Source: Beijerinckia sp. 28-YEA-48 (GTDB lineage Bacteria > Pseudomonadota > Alphaproteobacteria > Rhizobiales > Beijerinckiaceae). From it: a stretch of DNA of 64,000 nt. Below are positions 54,501-63,685 of the stretch, piece after piece. How positions within the stretch are numbered: position 1 is the first letter of the stretch; each line of letters opens with the position of its first letter. A model generated the notes under the pieces. The model did no database searches. It was given only the letters and a program-made list of their open reading frames with translations, and was not told the origin of the DNA. The translations under genes and the position numbers were made by a program. Location: NCBI RefSeq assembly GCF_900104955.1, contig NZ_FNSI01000001.1:406001-470000 (forward strand). The letters run 5' to 3'.

Positions 54501-54694
54501 GAGGCCATGGTTTCTGGATCTGCGCCCGGCCGGTTGGCGCTGACGACGATCGTGGGGAACTCAATTGACGGCAGGCTGGCGACCGGCAGGAAGGCATAGG
54601 CGACAAGGCCGGCTATCATCACCGCCACGGCCAGAAGCGATGTGCCGATGGGGCGGGCGATGAAGAGGGTGGAGGGGTTGAGGCCGGAAGTCAT
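51584..54694 (-). CDS. RND efflux pump, MdtC-like
   Basis: A 1036-residue RND transporter beginning GLNPSTLFIARPIGTSLLAV trimmed to STLFIARPIGTSLLAV, with TM4 VGFVVDDAIVMVENIHRN and TM10 LIGIVKKNGIMMVDFAI. It overlaps the upstream MdtB-like stop by four bases, the last gene of the operon. MdtB and MdtC-type proteins form mixed trimers (B2C) in E. coli; a similar mix is expected here. Family motifs are complete. Confidence 0.88.
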   Translation of the reverse strand: MTSGLNPSTLFIARPIGTSLLAVAVMIAGLVAYAFLPVASLPSIEFPTIVVSANRPGADPETMASSVAAPLERALGSIAGVTEITSTSALGSSNIVVQFDLNRKVESAARDVQAALNAAATNLPSDLPSFPRMRKFNPASQPVLILAMTSNNLPPSALYDIADTLVAQRIAQVRGVGGVTVSGAEQPAIRIRADPARLAAMGIALDDIRTAIVNASVTSPLGAFDSEGRAETLGIAGQLETSEDYARIPLRLQNGRVVLVGDVATVAPGVRNSRTAGWYNGQPAVIINVTKEAAANIIDTIEGVKEVLPELRKWMPAGVDFSIMSDRSKTIRASIFDLQLTLAISIGLVMMVVFLFLRRVSSTAAAAVSVPLSLAGTFGAMWFCGFSIDNLSLMAITVAVGFVVDDAIVMVENIHRNMEAGMGRLEAALAGTGQIGFTIISISISLIAAFIPLLFMGGIPGRLFREFSVTLSFAIVVSMIVSLTVTPMLCAHTMPPIHGQRGRIDQAMEDFFAWVLRAYERSLRFALGYPITGLLVFLVVIGLTVDLYRTTPKGWLAQDDTGLLGGWTSASDDSSFEATLALQQRVAEIIKADPAVEAVASFIGTGSSASSGRLNISVRTSGPNSASSQAVIARLRPQLARVVGMQTFLIAQQDVRIGGRQGRSTYQFTLWSSDLTALDAAAEQVLTRLRRTPQLVDVESDRDDGGLQANIAVDRTAAARLGVNIQSITAALSNAFSQRQIATIYTERNQYKVILEVTASRQRDPSDISGIYVPGANNTQVPLSAVASVHRGETALSVNHQGPFPAITITYDLAAGVTLDEGTRVLRQAVAELHLPDTITADFAGDAKAFRENQQSQIWLIVAALVCVYIVLGILYESLIHPLTIISTLPSAGLGALLALNVTKTELSLVAFIAIIMLIGIVKKNGIMMVDFAIAARRARDLTPTEAIVEACRERFRPILMTTMAAMLGALPLALGHGPGAELRRPLGIAIVGGLLISQILTLYSTPLIYMLMSRFERGSRRSLLQKAALADRPVT

Positions 54695-57600
54695 GTGGCT
54701 GCCTCGCCCTTGCGGGCTTCCGCCAGAGCCGTCTCGGCACTGATCTTACGGCTGCCGCCGAGGCGCAGGCGCAGGCCCTCCACCGCCAGATAGACCACTG
54801 GCGTTGTGTAAAGCGTCAGCAGCTGGCTGAGCAGCAGGCCACCGATGATCGAGATGCCCAGGGGCACGCGCAATTCGCTGCCGATGCCCGTATCGAAGGC
54901 GAGCGGAATGGCGCCGAGGAGGGCTGCCAGCGTGGTCATCATGATCGGGCGAAAACGCAGCTTGCAGGCGCGCACGATCGCATCGGTCGGCGACAAGCCC
55001 TGTTCGCGCTCCGCCGATATGGCGAAGTCGATCATCATGATCGCGTTTTTCTTGACGATGCCCATCAGCAGCACGATGCCGATGAGCGCGATGACCGACA
55101 GATCATGTCCCGTCAGAATCAGGGCGAGCAAAGCGCCGACACCGGCCGAGGGCAGGGTGGTCAGGATCGTGAACGGATGAGCCAGGCTCTCATAGAGGAC
55201 GCCGAGAACGATATAGATCGAGATCACGGCGGCGAGGATCAGCCACGGCTGGTTGGACAGAGCGCTTTGGAATTCTGCCGCATCGGCGTGGAAGCTGGCC
55301 GAGATATTCGTCGGCAGATCTATGGTGCGCTGGGCGCGGGCCATCGAGGTCACCGCATCGCCCAGCGAGGCGCCCGGGCGCACGTTGAAGCTGATGGTGG
55401 CGGCCGGGAACTGATCCTGGTGGGCGATGAGCAGCGGTGCGGTGGTGCGGACGATGCGGGTGAAACTGTCGAGCGGCACCTGCACGCCGCCGACGCCCGC
55501 CACATAGAGCCGCGACAGCGACGAAGGATCGTCCTGATAGGCGGGCGCTGCTTCGAGAATGACACGATACTGATTGGCCTGGCCGTAGATGGTCGAAATC
55601 TGTCGCTGGCCGAACGCGCTGTTCAGCGTGTCGGCGATCGACTGGATGGAGATGCCGAGGCGCCCCGCCTTTTCACGGTCGATGTCGACGAAAGCGCGCA
55701 GGCCACCGTCCTGGCTCTCGTTGGCGGGATTGCGGATGATCGGATCGTTACGAAGTGCGTTGAGCAGGCGCTGGCTCCAGCGGTCGACTTCGGCCGGATC
55801 GGCGCCAGACAACGTATATTGGAATTGCGACCGGCTGCTGCGTGTCGAAATCTGAATATCCTGGACCGGCTCAAGATAGATATTGGCGCCGGCGACTTCG
55901 GTGACGGAGGCACGCAGGCGCGCCGCGATCTCCGTGGCGGAGTTGGTTCGCTCCTCTTTCGGGCGCAGGACAACGGTCATTCGGCCGGTGTTGCCGGTGG
56001 CGTTCAGCGGCCCGATGCCGAGCACGGACACCACATCGGCGACATCCTTGTCATCGCGCAACTTGCGGGTGACGACAGCCTGTAGATTGGTAATTTCGCG
56101 GAACGAGGTGTCGGGCGCGGCTTCCAGCACGGCGCTGATCAGGCCGGTATCCTGGGCCGGAATGAAGCCCTTGGGCATCACTGCGTAGAGATAAACGGTC
56201 AGCCCGAGGGTCGCGATCGTGATCAGGATGATCAGCAGCTGATGCTGCAAGGCGCGATCGAGCGTGCGTTCATAGACATTCGACATCCATTCAAGCGGCG
56301 CCTCGACCAGGCGCATGAAGGCATTGTGCTTCTCGTCGTGAGCGCCGGCTTTCAGCAGTTTCGCCGACAACATGGGTGTGATGGTGAGCGAAATGATCGC
56401 CGAAACGACGACGGCGATGGTCAGCGTCAGGGCGAATTCGCGGAACATGCGCCCGACAAGGCCGGTCATGAACAGAAGCGGGATGAAAACGGCGATGAGC
56501 GAGAAGGTCAGCGAGACGACGGTGAAGCCGATTTCGCGCGCACCATCCAGCGCCGCATCGAGCCGATTCTTGCCCTGCTCCAGATTGCGGACGATATTTT
56601 CGATCATGACGATGGCGTCGTCGACGACGAAACCGGTGCCGATGGTGAGCGCCATCAGCGTGAGATTGTTGAGACTGAAGCCCGCCAGATACATCACGCC
56701 GAAACTGGCGACGATCGACAGCGGCAGGGTGATGCCAGCGACGATGGTGGCGCGCAGCGAGCGCAAGAACAGCAGCACGACGAGCACCACCAGGCAGATG
56801 CTCAGCACTAGAGTGAACTGCACTTCGTTGACGGACGCCCGAATGGTTTTGGTGCGATCCTGGACGACGGCAATTTCAACCCCGGCCGGGATCAGCCGCT
56901 GCAGGCGCGGCAGTTCGTGGGTGATGCGGTCGGCGGTCTCGATGATATTGGCGCCGGGCTGTTTCTGTACGTCGAGGATGACGGCCTGGCGGCCGTTGTA
57001 CCAGCCGCCGACCCGGACATTCTCCAGGCCGTCGACCACCTCGGCGACGTCGCGCAGGACGATCGAGACATTGTTGCGCGAGGCGACGACGATGTTGCGA
57101 TAGGCCTCGGCTGTGGCGATCTGGTCGTTGGCGGAAATGATCCAGGATTGCGAGGCGCCGTCGAGCGTGCCTTTGGAGCCGGCGACATTGGCATTGGTGA
57201 TGGCCAGGCGCAGATCGTCGATGCCGATCTTATAGGCGGCAAGCCGGGCGAGATCGGCGCGGATGCGCACGGCCGGACGCACGCCACCTTGGACGGAGAC
57301 AAGGCCGACGCCGCTGATTTCCGATAGGCGCGGCGAGATCAGCGTATCGGCCAGATCGCTCATGACGCGCAGTTCGACGTTTTCCGACACGAGCGCGATA
57401 GAGACAATCGGCGCGTCGGCCGGATTCACCTTCGAATAGATTGGCGGATAGGGCAGGGTTCTGGGCAGCAAGGCCGAAGATGCGGAGATGGCGGCCTGTA
57501 CGTCCTGCGAAGCGGCTTCAATGTCGCGATCGAGGTCGAACTGCAGGGTAATCTGGCTATAGCCGAAGGAGGATTGCGAGGACATTGAGACGAGCGAAGG

Positions 57601-57822
57601 GATCTGCCCGAACAGTCGTTCGAGCGGCGCCGTCACGGTGGAGGCCATGGTCTCCGGGTTGGCGCCCGGCAACTGCGTCTTGACGAGAATGGTCGGGAAA
57701 TCGACCTGCGGCAGCGATGAGACTGGAAGCCGCGCATAGCCGAGCAGGCCGCACAGCAGGATGGCGACGGCCAGCAGGCCGGTCGCGACCGGTCGCAGGA
57801 TGAATGGCGCCGATATGTTCAT
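54691..57822 (-). CDS. RND efflux pump, MdtB-like
   Basis: A 1043-residue RND transporter beginning NISAPFILRPVATGLLAVAI, with TM4 TGFVVDDAIVMIENIVRN and TM10 LMGIVKKNAIMMIDFAI. The protein is full length. It follows the adaptor by 87 bases, a gap that holds a 16-base tandem repeat, and leads into the MdtC-like gene with an ATGA overlap. Confidence 0.88.
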   Translation of the reverse strand: MNISAPFILRPVATGLLAVAILLCGLLGYARLPVSSLPQVDFPTILVKTQLPGANPETMASTVTAPLERLFGQIPSLVSMSSQSSFGYSQITLQFDLDRDIEAASQDVQAAISASSALLPRTLPYPPIYSKVNPADAPIVSIALVSENVELRVMSDLADTLISPRLSEISGVGLVSVQGGVRPAVRIRADLARLAAYKIGIDDLRLAITNANVAGSKGTLDGASQSWIISANDQIATAEAYRNIVVASRNNVSIVLRDVAEVVDGLENVRVGGWYNGRQAVILDVQKQPGANIIETADRITHELPRLQRLIPAGVEIAVVQDRTKTIRASVNEVQFTLVLSICLVVLVVLLFLRSLRATIVAGITLPLSIVASFGVMYLAGFSLNNLTLMALTIGTGFVVDDAIVMIENIVRNLEQGKNRLDAALDGAREIGFTVVSLTFSLIAVFIPLLFMTGLVGRMFREFALTLTIAVVVSAIISLTITPMLSAKLLKAGAHDEKHNAFMRLVEAPLEWMSNVYERTLDRALQHQLLIILITIATLGLTVYLYAVMPKGFIPAQDTGLISAVLEAAPDTSFREITNLQAVVTRKLRDDKDVADVVSVLGIGPLNATGNTGRMTVVLRPKEERTNSATEIAARLRASVTEVAGANIYLEPVQDIQISTRSSRSQFQYTLSGADPAEVDRWSQRLLNALRNDPIIRNPANESQDGGLRAFVDIDREKAGRLGISIQSIADTLNSAFGQRQISTIYGQANQYRVILEAAPAYQDDPSSLSRLYVAGVGGVQVPLDSFTRIVRTTAPLLIAHQDQFPAATISFNVRPGASLGDAVTSMARAQRTIDLPTNISASFHADAAEFQSALSNQPWLILAAVISIYIVLGVLYESLAHPFTILTTLPSAGVGALLALILTGHDLSVIALIGIVLLMGIVKKNAIMMIDFAISAEREQGLSPTDAIVRACKLRFRPIMMTTLAALLGAIPLAFDTGIGSELRVPLGISIIGGLLLSQLLTLYTTPVVYLAVEGLRLRLGGSRKISAETALAEARKGEAAT

Positions 57823-57870
57823 CTCACCATCGCGAAGTTGTTGCCTTTGGGTGTTGGTTCTGTGTCGTTA

Positions 57871-57918
57871 GTCCAAGTCAGCCGCAGTCCAAGTCAGCCG
57901 CAGTCTACCTCAGCCGCG
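57871..57918. repeat. 16-base tandem repeat between adaptor and pump genes
   Basis: The unit GTCCAAGTCAGCCGCA occurs twice in a row (57871-57902) with a third, degraded copy GTCTACCTCAGCCGCG next to it (57903-57918) that runs over the stop of the adaptor gene. Slippage at this place could alter the adaptor C-terminus or the spacing to the pump gene. Confidence 0.8.
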
Positions 57919-59151
57919 GCGGCCGCCGCGTCGCCGCTGTTGCTGCGTTTCTTCAGCGGCGGGTGTTGGCTGGACTTCGTCGGCGTTGGTGGCCGCGACC
58001 TTTGCTTGATCGGTCAAACGGCCGAAGCCGGTGACAACAATCTGGGTACCGGCCTCGACGCCTTTTTCGATCACCGCCAGCTTTTCGTCCTGCCGGGAAA
58101 TGGTCACGTCGGTCATTTTCACCGTGCTGTCGTCGCGCAGCACATAGACATAAGCGCCGCGCGGGCCGCGTTGGATTGCGGCGGAAGGGGCTGTCGTCAC
58201 GCCGCGCAACACGTCGATATAAGCGCGCACATTGACGAACTGCCCAGGCCACAGGCGGAGTGCTGGATTGGCGAATTGCGATTTGATGCGCACGGTGCCG
58301 GTGGCCTGATCGACCTGGTTGTCGATGACTTCCACGGTGCCGGTCTCGATCACCGTTGTATTGTCGGGTTCCAGCGCCTCGAGCACGATCTTGTCGCGCG
58401 CCTGGGCGGCATTGAGGGCGCGCAATTGCTGCTGCGGCAGGTTGAAGAAAATGCTGAGCGGACGCAGTTGCGTCAGCGTGACGATACCGGTCTGGTCGGA
58501 TGAGCGGACGATATTGCCGGTATCGACCAGACGGATGCCGGTGCGCCCGTCGATTGGCGAACGGACTGACGTATAGTCGAGGGTGATCTTGGCGCTGTCG
58601 ATCAGAGCCTGATCGACGCGGACCTGTGCTTCGAGCTGGGCGACGAGGGCGCGCTGCGTGTCTGCCTGTTGTTTCGAGCCGAAATTGGTCTGCGCCAGCC
58701 GGGTGTATCGTTCGAGATCGAGACGAGCATTGGCGAGCTGTGCTTCGTCCTGCGCCTTTTTGGCGACGGACTGATCATATTGCGCCTGATAGGTGCGCGG
58801 ATCGATGCGCGCGATAACGTCGCCGACTTTTACGTCCTGGCCTTCGCGGAAGGCGATCTCCATGAGCTGGCCGTCAACCTGCGCCCGCACGGTGACAGTG
58901 TTGAGCGCCTGTACGGTGCCAACCGCGTCGGCCGTGACCGGGACGTCCTCGGTCTTGACGCGGGTGACGAGGACAGGGATCGGCTGGCCGCTCGCGCCGC
59001 CAAAGCCACCCCGCCCGCCGCTGTTGGACGCTTGTTGGCTACGTTGTGGAAGCCAGCCGCCGAGCGGGGCCGGCAGCTCGATCCAGCGGGTGAAATGCGC
59101 GTAGACAAGCCCGATGGCAATAACCACGGCGATGGCGATGAACCGTTTCAT
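57910..59151 (-). CDS. RND periplasmic adaptor, MdtA-like
   Basis: The 413-residue protein has a membrane anchor near the start (FIAIAVVIAIGLVYAHF), a lipoyl domain (TVTVRAQVDGQLMEIAFREG), a coiled-coil (YDQSVAKKAQDEAQLANARL) and DYTSVRSPIDGRTGIRLVDT, a hallmark of the MdtA/EmrA-type barrel. The C-terminus is Arg/Gly-rich (RRRGGRRG). It starts inside the outer-membrane factor stop (4-base overlap). It links the MdtBC-like pumps to the channel. Confidence 0.88.
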   Translation of the reverse strand: MKRFIAIAVVIAIGLVYAHFTRWIELPAPLGGWLPQRSQQASNSGGRGGFGGASGQPIPVLVTRVKTEDVPVTADAVGTVQALNTVTVRAQVDGQLMEIAFREGQDVKVGDVIARIDPRTYQAQYDQSVAKKAQDEAQLANARLDLERYTRLAQTNFGSKQQADTQRALVAQLEAQVRVDQALIDSAKITLDYTSVRSPIDGRTGIRLVDTGNIVRSSDQTGIVTLTQLRPLSIFFNLPQQQLRALNAAQARDKIVLEALEPDNTTVIETGTVEVIDNQVDQATGTVRIKSQFANPALRLWPGQFVNVRAYIDVLRGVTTAPSAAIQRGPRGAYVYVLRDDSTVKMTDVTISRQDEKLAVIEKGVEAGTQIVVTGFGRLTDQAKVAATNADEVQPTPAAEETQQQRRRGGRRG

Positions 59152-60671
59152 GGCGTCACCGTCGCGGCCTGGTCGATGAAGCGGGGGGAGGCGGTCATGG
59201 CGGGGTCGGCGGCCAGCATCGGGTCGCTATATTCACGGGTGAAGCCGCCGCCGAGCGCCTGGTAGAGGCTGACAACAGCTAGCAGACGCTGATAGCGCAC
59301 AAGCGTCAGCGCGTCCTGCGCCGAGAACAGATTGGTCTGAGTGGTGAGCAAGACCACGATGTCGATAACCCCTTCGTTCAGGCGTTGCTGGCTGATGTCA
59401 TAGGCGCGACGCGCCGCCGTCACCGCCATGGCTTGCAGGCGCTCCTGCTCGGCATATTTGCGCACCCCGATCAAAGCATTTTCGACGTCGGTCAGGGCGC
59501 TGACGATGGATTTGCGATAATTGGCCAGCATTTCATTGCGCTGGCCGCGCCGGTTGTCGAGCTGGCCTTGCAGATTGTAGCCGTCGAAGATCGGTTGGGC
59601 GAGGCTGTCGGCGACCGAAAGCGCGAGTGCATCGGCGCGCAGCAAATTCTTGAGTGCCAGGCTGGCGAGGTTGGCATTGCCTGTCAACGTAATCGACGGC
59701 AGGAAGGCGGCGCGGGCGGCGACGATATTGGCTTCGCCGGCGAGAAGGCGCGCTTCGGCGGCGGCAATGTCTGGGCGGCGCAGCAGTAATTGCGAGGGCA
59801 GGCCGGGCTTTACCTGCGGCAGCGCCAAGGCATTGAGCCGGCCGCCTTTGACGTTGACGCTTTCGGGTGTGCGGCCGAGCAGGAGGGCGACGATATTCTT
59901 CTGCTGCTGAGCTTGGCGTTCCAGCACCGGAATATTGACGCGCAGATTAGCGAGCACGCTTTCCTGCTGCGCGACATCGAGCGCCGTCGCGGTGCCGACA
60001 TCGACGCGGGCGCGGATGGCACCCAGCACATGTTCGGCGGCGCGGATGTTGTCGCGGGCGTAGAGCAAGCGATCCTGTGCCACCAGAATCTGGAAATAGG
60101 CATTGGCCAATGTGGCGAGGGTGGTCACCACCAACGTATCGTAGTCAAAACGGCTGGCCACTGCGCCGATACGTCCGGCTTCAGCAAGGGAGGCATTGCG
60201 GCCCCAGAAATCGACCACATAGCTCGCCGACAAGCCGACGTTGAAATTGCTATTGTAGTTGGGCGAGAACGGGCCGGTCGAGGACCCCAAAGTGCCGGGC
60301 GAGCGGCTGCGCGAGGCGCTTTGGCCGCCATTGATTTGTGGATAGAGCGCCGCACCGGCGATCATCATCTGTGCTTCCGCCTGGGAGAGGCGTGCGAGCG
60401 CGGCGTCGAGATCGAGGTTGCCCTCTAGGGTCATGGAACCGAATTGGGCCAACTCGTTCGAGCGAAAGGCGGCGAGCCAATCCTGGCTGATGGCTTTGGC
60501 GGAGCGTTCCGGCGCGGCGCGATACCGTGCGGCGAGTTCCGGGCCCGCGGCACCAATGCGCTCAGAATCGAGCGCACAGCCGGAAACCAGAGAGGCCGAC
60601 AGCATGATCATCAATGGCCCCACGGGACGCGCGCGCCTTTGGAAGAAAGACCTAAAAAATCGCCACACCAC
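59148..60671 (-). CDS. Outer membrane efflux lipoprotein, NodT family
   Basis: The 507-residue protein has a lipobox (MIMLSASLVSGC), two OEP repeats (about 70-260 and 275-480) and NodT-type signatures such as LRRPDIAAAEARLLA and ADALALSVADSLAQPIFDG. It forms the trimeric channel for the pump. Start is probably GTG at 60671; an ATG 21 codons on would remove part of the signal. First gene of the operon; the promoter must lie in the gap up to 61177. It might also serve the AcrAB pump, which has no own channel. Confidence 0.85.
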   Translation of the reverse strand: MVWRFFRSFFQRRARPVGPLMIMLSASLVSGCALDSERIGAAGPELAARYRAAPERSAKAISQDWLAAFRSNELAQFGSMTLEGNLDLDAALARLSQAEAQMMIAGAALYPQINGGQSASRSRSPGTLGSSTGPFSPNYNSNFNVGLSASYVVDFWGRNASLAEAGRIGAVASRFDYDTLVVTTLATLANAYFQILVAQDRLLYARDNIRAAEHVLGAIRARVDVGTATALDVAQQESVLANLRVNIPVLERQAQQQKNIVALLLGRTPESVNVKGGRLNALALPQVKPGLPSQLLLRRPDIAAAEARLLAGEANIVAARAAFLPSITLTGNANLASLALKNLLRADALALSVADSLAQPIFDGYNLQGQLDNRRGQRNEMLANYRKSIVSALTDVENALIGVRKYAEQERLQAMAVTAARRAYDISQQRLNEGVIDIVVLLTTQTNLFSAQDALTLVRYQRLLAVVSLYQALGGGFTREYSDPMLAADPAMTASPRFIDQAATVTP

Positions 60672-61177
60672 GCCTGAACCTGTCCCCTTTGGACCGCCGA
60701 TGCCTACTTCGAACGCCTGTTCGATTCCCGGTGCAGCGAGATTAGTCTTAATGGAAGCGAACTTGCCGCGAAACTGATGGGGTGCCCGACCGCTGACAAG
60801 TTACAACTTGGTCATGCATCCGCCTGTCAGCCGGTATGCGACTTTGTCGTCAGTGTTGTGACATTGCGGCAACACTGAGTGGCGATTTTCCCCCGATCCT
60901 CATCAGCACAACCTAGGGCGTAGGACTGCCTAGAGGCGATGCCGCAGAAGCGCGTCCGAGAATGTCCTTGTTTCGCAGGGCGCTGAAGCTCTGATTCAAT
61001 TTAGAAGAATTATAAAAAAGGCATTTCCGGGGCGTTCAAATTTAGAATCAGAATAAATATGATCGTGGCCCGCTCCATTGACAGTAAAACCTGACTCAAA
61101 CTAGGTCGAATTACGTCAAAAATACGAAAATACTAGTGTTTTTGCTTTGATTCTAAATTTTGGAGGCAAGAAAGTCG
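60672..61177. other. Divergent intergenic region, with iron-type boxes
   Basis: About 500 bases separate the efflux operon from the TonB receptor. No coding sequence is supported. The right-hand half (from about 60990) is very AT-rich and holds several ICE-like boxes; the left part holds the efflux-operon promoter, which I cannot locate with confidence. Confidence 0.5.
61000..61057. promoter_or_regulatory. ICE/Irr-box-like iron-control sites
   Basis: TTTAGAAGAATTATAAA at 61000-61016 matches the alphaproteobacterial ICE motif TTTAGAA-N3-TTCTAAA in 13 of 14 fixed positions. A second copy, TTTAGAATCAGAATAAA at 61041-61057, has a full left half. A further half site TTCTAAA lies at 61151-61157, just before the ribosome binding site of the receptor gene. 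They predict control by the haem-responsive regulator Irr. Confidence 0.6.
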
Positions 61178-63631
61178 ATGAGCGCGCCGTCAATTCCCGC
61201 GTCGTTACGTCCACTCCCACTCGTTACAGGGGTTAAATCGAAGCGGAAAATGGATATTCCGGCGCGCGCCATGACTGCGGCCGCGATTATTGCTGCAGCA
61301 CCTGTGGCTCCGGCCCTGGCGCAGCAGGCCGGAAGCTCGGCCTTGCCCTCCGTCACTGTTGACGCACCCCAGCAGCGCGCCCGTCCGGCTGCCGTGCAGG
61401 CGACCCAGCGTCCGAGCCGTGCCGCAGCCGCGCAGCGCCGGCGTGCGCCGCGCGCCACGGTGGCCGCTCCGGTCATCGCTGCGCCTAATCCTGCGGGCGC
61501 CGGCGCGCCGACCGTCCCCGTTGAGGCTGATGCCAATCCTTATGCCCAGCCGGGCGTGCCCTATAAGGTGAACCGGCTGGCCTCGCAGAAGTTCGTCGAG
61601 CCGATCGTCAACCAGCCGCGCACCATCACGGTCCTTTCCAAGGAAGTCCTGGCCGACAAGGGCGCGACGTCGTTGCGCGATGTCGTCCGTTCGACCCCTG
61701 GTCTGACGCTCGGCACCGGCGAAGGCGGCAATGCTTTCGGTGACCGTATCCTGATCCGCGGCTTCGATGCCCGTTCCGACATCTTCATTGACGGCGTGCG
61801 CGATCCCTCGATCGGCATTCGTGAAAACTTCAATGTCGAGCAAATCGAAATTCTCAAGGGGCCGGCCTCGAGCTTCGCCGGTCGCGGCACTGCCGGTGGC
61901 GCGCTCAATCTCGTCACCAAGAAGGCGACCGATGAGAGCTTTCGCCGCGTCGATGCCACGTTCGGCAATGGCCGGACCAAGCGCGGTACGATCGATATCA
62001 ATCAGGTGATCACGCCCGAATGGGCTGTGCGCATGAACGTGATGGGTCAGAAGTCCGGCGTTGCCGGCCGCGATTTTGTCGAAGACGATCGGCATGGCGT
62101 CTCGCTGTCGACGACTTTCAAGCCAAGCGATCGGCTGAAGTTCGTTGCCGACTACACCTATGTCCACTTCGATGGCTTGCCCGATTGGGGCGTCCCGTAC
62201 AATCGCACAGCTTTGACGCCGTGGACCGAAACCGGCGTTCGCCGCAGCAACTACTATGGCCTCGTCAACCGCGACTTCCAGCGCTACACGACGTCCGCTG
62301 GCTCTTTCTCCGCCGAAGCGAAGTTGACCGACTGGATCACGCTGAACTCGCGCTTCCGCGCTGGCAAGTCGATCCTTGATTATGTCGCGACGCCGCCAGA
62401 ATCGGTTAACACCAGCAATCCCAATCCGCTGCTGTGGACCACTCAAGGCAACCCGAAAAGCCGCTATCAGCGCACGAACTTCTACACCAATCAGACGGAT
62501 GTGACCTTCAAGTACGATACTGGCGGCGTACGCAACACGACGATCGCCGGTGTCGAATATTCACGCGAAGAGACCATGCGTGATAGCTATACCGGCTTGG
62601 CATCGGAGGCGTTCCCGTCGCCGACGACCGCAACTGGCTCGTATACGTTCAACCTCTTCAATCCTTATAACAGCGCGCCGTTCCCGAACGCGCCGCAGCG
62701 CGCATTCGCGCCGACGGCGATCAATATCGATACCAAGGCCGCCTATATCATCCACAACGCCAACTATAATGATTACATCATTGTGAATGCTGGCGTGCGT
62801 TACGACGACTACACAGTTGCTCTCCAGCCACCGCTGGCGGCCATTCCCGCGCAACAGCAGCCGCGGTTGTCGCGTCATGACGGCCTCGTCAACTACAATG
62901 CCGGCATCACCTTCAAGCCTCTGCCGAACGGCAGCATCTATGCGGCGATCGCGACATCGTCCAACCCGGTTGGCGCTGACGTTGACGGTGGCGCCAACGA
63001 CTACGGCGGTCTCGTTGCTGGCAACGTTGCGGCCGGCCCAGAGCGCAATACGGCGCTTGAAGTCGGCACCAAGTGGGAGTTCTTCAATCAGAAGCTGCTC
63101 GCCACCGCAGCCTTGTTCCAGACAACCAAGGACAACGCGCGTGAGCAGATCAATGCTACAACTGTCGTAGGCTCGGGCGCTTACCGTATCCGGGGCATCG
63201 AGCTCGGCCTGAACGGCAAGATCACCGATGATTGGAGCATCTACGGCGGTCTCGTCTTGATGGACTCGAAGGTGACGAAGACGGCGATCGCGGCGAATCT
63301 CGGCAAGCAGCTCGCCAACGTTGCGCATCAGTCGTTCAACCTGATGACGAAATACAAGATCAACCAGTATTTCGAAGTCGGCGGCCAGGCGACGTATATC
63401 TCGAAACAGTATGGCGGCACGCTCGCAGCGACTACCGGCAACGTCTTGCCGTCCTCGTGGAAGTTCGACGTCTTTGCTGACGTCCACATCAGTAAGATGT
63501 TCGCGCTGAAGTTCGCCGTCTACAATATATTCGACTCGCGCGTGTATGACGGTTTCTACCGCAGCAATGTGCCGTTCACGTATATCGCGCCTGGACGTCT
63601 GGCGACGGTGACCGCGACGATGAAGTTCTGA
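61178..63631 (+). CDS. TonB-dependent siderophore receptor
   Basis: The 817-residue protein starts at ATG 61178, after GGAGG. A long signal region (to about residue 49, ending APALAQQ) leads into a Pro/Ala/Arg-rich stretch, the plug (about 115-230: RTITVLSKEVLADKGATSLR, IRGFDARSDIFIDGVRD) and a 22-stranded barrel ending in TMKF, with a terminal Phe for BAM. The pattern fits catecholate receptors of the Fiu/FhuE class. It imports an iron complex with TonB energy. The ICE-like boxes upstream point to iron control. No siderophore synthesis gene lies in the window. Confidence 0.9.
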   Translation: MSAPSIPASLRPLPLVTGVKSKRKMDIPARAMTAAAIIAAAPVAPALAQQAGSSALPSVTVDAPQQRARPAAVQATQRPSRAAAAQRRRAPRATVAAPVIAAPNPAGAGAPTVPVEADANPYAQPGVPYKVNRLASQKFVEPIVNQPRTITVLSKEVLADKGATSLRDVVRSTPGLTLGTGEGGNAFGDRILIRGFDARSDIFIDGVRDPSIGIRENFNVEQIEILKGPASSFAGRGTAGGALNLVTKKATDESFRRVDATFGNGRTKRGTIDINQVITPEWAVRMNVMGQKSGVAGRDFVEDDRHGVSLSTTFKPSDRLKFVADYTYVHFDGLPDWGVPYNRTALTPWTETGVRRSNYYGLVNRDFQRYTTSAGSFSAEAKLTDWITLNSRFRAGKSILDYVATPPESVNTSNPNPLLWTTQGNPKSRYQRTNFYTNQTDVTFKYDTGGVRNTTIAGVEYSREETMRDSYTGLASEAFPSPTTATGSYTFNLFNPYNSAPFPNAPQRAFAPTAINIDTKAAYIIHNANYNDYIIVNAGVRYDDYTVALQPPLAAIPAQQQPRLSRHDGLVNYNAGITFKPLPNGSIYAAIATSSNPVGADVDGGANDYGGLVAGNVAAGPERNTALEVGTKWEFFNQKLLATAALFQTTKDNAREQINATTVVGSGAYRIRGIELGLNGKITDDWSIYGGLVLMDSKVTKTAIAANLGKQLANVAHQSFNLMTKYKINQYFEVGGQATYISKQYGGTLAATTGNVLPSSWKFDVFADVHISKMFALKFAVYNIFDSRVYDGFYRSNVPFTYIAPGRLATVTATMKF

Positions 63632-63652
63632 TTTTTCGCGACAACCCTATTG

Positions 63653-63685
63653 GACGCCGGGCCTCACCGCCCGGCGTCTTTTTTA
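63653..63685. terminator. Bidirectional terminator
   Basis: The stem GACGCCGGGC / GCCCGGCGTC with a 6-base loop is followed by a T run on the + strand. It lies 21 bases after the receptor stop and at the end of the convergent TRAP gene. Confidence 0.85.
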
